Shown in pieces: positions 6,781 through 7,711 of a stretch of DNA of 7,711 nt. The notes under the pieces were generated by a model that was not told the origin of the DNA, did not search any database, and saw only the letters and a program-made list of their open reading frames with translations. Every line of letters begins with the position of its first letter. Positions within the stretch are counted from its first letter, which is position 1. The DNA is taken from assembly GCA_021780095.1 (NCBI GenBank), contig JAJXZK010000064.1, positions 1 through 7,711 of the forward strand. Reading direction: 5' to 3'. Source of the stretch: Acidobacteriota bacterium. GTDB taxonomy: Bacteria > Acidobacteriota > Terriglobia > Terriglobales > Acidobacteriaceae. The position numbers and the translations under genes were made by a program.

Positions 6781-6904
6781 ACTCCACTTCAATTTTTCGG
6801 TCCTTCTTCTTGTTCGGGATCACCTGAGCCCGGGGCGGGCGTCCAATCTTGAGCCGCGCCTGTTCCTTCACTTGCTTCACCTTTTCCAATTTTCGTTTCG
6901 GCAT
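6779..6904 (-). CDS. Small, very basic 41-residue protein, unknown function
   Basis: A short gene easily missed by length cut-offs. The ATG (complement of 6902-6904) is preceded by AAGGAG (complement of 6911-6916) at a six-base spacing, the best ribosome-binding site on this side of the window. The protein has ten Lys and five Arg against five acidic residues (net about +10). It shows three parts: a charged, probably helical start (MPKRKLEKVKQVKEQARLK, residues 1-19), a GRPPR turn (21-25), and a Lys-rich tail (NKKKDRKIEVE). It contains no Cys, His or Trp and no membrane segment. Charge and size suggest a nucleic-acid- or ribosome-associated protein, but that is inference. It faces ssb and its stop codon abuts the ssb terminator hairpin. 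I recall small acidobacterial hypothetical proteins with a similar lysine-rich, GxPP layout but cannot confirm homology. Confidence 0.68.
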   Translation of the reverse strand: MPKRKLEKVKQVKEQARLKIGRPPRAQVIPNKKKDRKIEVE

Positions 6905-7096
6905 TAAGGACTCCTTCTGACATCAGCGGTCAGCATCTCGATGATCGCATTCCTGCCTCTGGTTCTCCGCCCCGCGCTTCACTTCACTCGCCGTTCGTTT
7001 TACCTTGAGGAGACAATTCTTGCAGCTTTCTTCAGGAGTGCGTTTTCAATTTCACTAACTCAAGTTTGTCTCCACACTAGCCGTTTCCGACTTCTG

Positions 7097-7123
7097 CGTC
7101 TTCTCCGCAAAGATTAGAAGACG
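7097..7123. repeat. 8-bp inverted repeat (stem-loop)
   Basis: CGTCTTCT (7097-7104) and AGAAGACG (7116-7123) are perfect reverse complements around an 11-base loop. Its last base is the first base of the 28-bp palindrome that follows, so the two stems would stack end to end if transcribed. Confidence 0.45.
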
Positions 7124-7150
7124 GTGTTGTCGCCGCGCGGCGACAACACC
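7123..7150. repeat. Perfect 28-bp palindrome
   Basis: The arms GGTGTTGTCGCCGC (7123-7136) and GCGGCGACAACACC (7137-7150) are exact reverse complements with no spacer. No T-run follows on either strand, so it does not look like an intrinsic terminator. It lies 68 bases upstream of the -35 box of the promoter for the exported-protein gene. A double-stranded protein-binding site, a REP-like element or the core of a structured RNA are the options; the sequence does not choose between them. Confidence 0.7.
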
Positions 7151-7165
7151 AAATTGGATCCATCT

Positions 7166-7201
7166 TGCGGTCAAATGCTTCCCGCGACCGGTTGGACCGC
7201 A
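7166..7201. repeat. 7-bp inverted repeat (stem-loop)
   Basis: TGCGGTC (7166-7172) and GACCGCA (7195-7201) are reverse complements around a 22-base loop that itself contains the palindrome ACCGGT. An alternative pairing CTTGC (7164-7168) with GCAAG (7206-7210) exists. This is weaker than the 28-bp palindrome and could occur by chance in GC-rich DNA. Confidence 0.3.
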
Positions 7202-7217
7202 GCCTGCAAGAAATTTG

Positions 7218-7246
7218 TTGACAGTCAGATGGAAAAATCTTATCGT
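7218..7246 (+). promoter_or_regulatory. Sigma-70-type promoter for the exported-protein gene
   Basis: A consensus -35 box TTGACA (7218-7223), a 17-base AT-rich spacer and TATCGT (7241-7246; four of six consensus bases) form the best promoter visible in the window. Transcription would begin near 7253, giving a leader of about 75 bases before the ATG at 7328. Confidence 0.6.
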
Positions 7247-7327
7247 CAGTTATTCAAACGATTGAAACCTTACCCCAAGGCTATTTCCGTGCGAGCTGTC
7301 GAAGCTCCTTAAGTTCCGCAGGAAAAG

Positions 7328-7711
7328 ATGAAGCTGAGGTTTGGAGCCATGTGTTTATTGGCAGTACTGGCGACCGCGATTCCTTCAGGGATCTCGAGCG
7401 CCCAGACTGTCTACGTCGATGTCACTCCCCCGCACGCAACCAACCACTTTGTCCCGAGCCAGACTCTCGGCGCGGGTATTGATCGCATCCCCACCCCCGC
7501 CATCGATCAAACTCTGAACAACCCTGCGACCCTCAAACAAGTTCTCTCCGCCGGATGGCAGCCTGTCACCTATCGCCAGAACACTGACCTGCAGGTGGAA
7601 GCCTGGCATTGGAATCCCACCGGCGCCTGGAGCGACCTCGGCAGGAAAGAAGGCTACTTCACAGGCTCGTCGACCCCAACCGGTTTCATTCGATATTCCT
7701 ACGGCTACGCC
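7328..7711 (+). CDS. Exported protein, N-terminal part (cut by window end)
   Basis: The first 128 residues of a secreted or periplasmic protein; the frame is still open at the window edge. Residues 1-25 form a Sec signal peptide (MKLRFGAMCLLAVLATAI, then small residues), with likely cleavage after ISSA before QTVYVDV. The mature part has a VTPPHATNHFVPSQTLGAGIDR segment (32-53), LKQVLSAGWQPVTYRQNTDL (69-88) and a Trp-rich stretch EAWHWNPTGAWSD (91-103). I recall this layout from the N-terminus of acidobacterial exported proteins annotated with discoidin (F5/8 type C) domains, which bind carbohydrate, but no such domain lies within the visible part. AGGA (7320-7323) four bases before the ATG supports the start. 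It is served by the promoter at 7218-7246. Confidence 0.82.
   Translation, partial: MKLRFGAMCLLAVLATAIPSGISSAQTVYVDVTPPHATNHFVPSQTLGAGIDRIPTPAIDQTLNNPATLKQVLSAGWQPVTYRQNTDLQVEAWHWNPTGAWSDLGRKEGYFTGSSTPTGFIRYSYGYA

Larger units (their letters stand above)
6905..7327. other. Intergenic region between two divergent genes
   Basis: The region holds the upstream part of the minus-strand small gene and the promoter and leader of the exported-protein gene. From 6917 to about 7096 I see nothing definite and no convincing promoter for the small gene. From 7097 to 7210 three inverted repeats follow each other, and a sigma-70-like promoter follows at 7218-7246. An open frame from GTG 7124 to 7312 starts inside a palindrome, overlaps the promoter and has no ribosome site, so I do not call it a gene. 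Confidence 0.5.

Noticed and set aside
7124..7312. 62-codon frame from GTG, or its 27-codon ATG version at 7229
   Set aside because: Starts within the 28-bp palindrome (or within the promoter spacer), lacks a ribosome site, and overlaps the best promoter in the window.
1..7711. CRISPR array, insertion sequence, tRNA, toxin-antitoxin or defence island
   Set aside because: No regularly spaced direct repeats, transposase, target duplications, cloverleaf or recognisable defence genes were seen; gene content is ordinary chromosomal.

Overview
The window looks like chromosomal DNA of an acidobacterium (Acidobacteriota, Terriglobia/Koribacter-like). The basis is the moderately high GC, the secreted protein families (a DUF4382/DUF5666-type lipoprotein and an exported protein resembling acidobacterial discoidin-type proteins) and the way haem-O synthase is linked to an ABC exporter and a DUF420 protein. 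This placement is inferred from family resemblance recalled from memory, not from a database search.

Layout. (1) 3-371, plus strand: the 3' end of an AI-2E/PerM-family membrane protein. (2) 502-1944, minus strand: a 480-residue lipoprotein, convergent with (1); an imperfect hairpin lies in the gap between them. (3) 1945-2355: a divergent intergenic region with a perfect 17-bp dyad. (4) 2356-6182, plus strand: a compact operon of ctaB (haem O synthase), an ABC ATPase, an ABC-2 permease, a DUF420 membrane protein and a small two-helix membrane protein. Gaps are 5, -1, 20 and about 17 bases, and the start of the last gene is uncertain. (5) 6255-6713, plus strand: ssb, ending in a strong hairpin terminator. 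(6) 6779-6904, minus strand: a 41-residue, very basic small protein with an excellent Shine-Dalgarno, convergent with ssb. (7) 7097-7210: a non-coding stretch with three consecutive inverted repeats, one of them a perfect 28-bp palindrome, followed by a good sigma-70-type promoter at 7218-7246. (8) 7328 to the window end: the N-terminal part of an exported protein.

How the genes work together. CtaB farnesylates haem b to haem O, the precursor of haem A in haem-copper oxidases. DUF420 proteins (CtaM/YozB type) are linked to oxidase maturation in Firmicutes. The ABC ATPase/permease pair between them is translationally coupled and has no assigned substrate. The operon therefore reads as a terminal-oxidase assembly module separate from the oxidase structural genes, at least within this window. 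ssb, the lipoprotein and the exported protein are independent units.

No mobile element, CRISPR array, tRNA, rRNA or defence system is visible. The most original points are the unassigned ABC exporter in a haem-O operon, the short basic ORF opposite ssb, and the structured region around 7097-7210.
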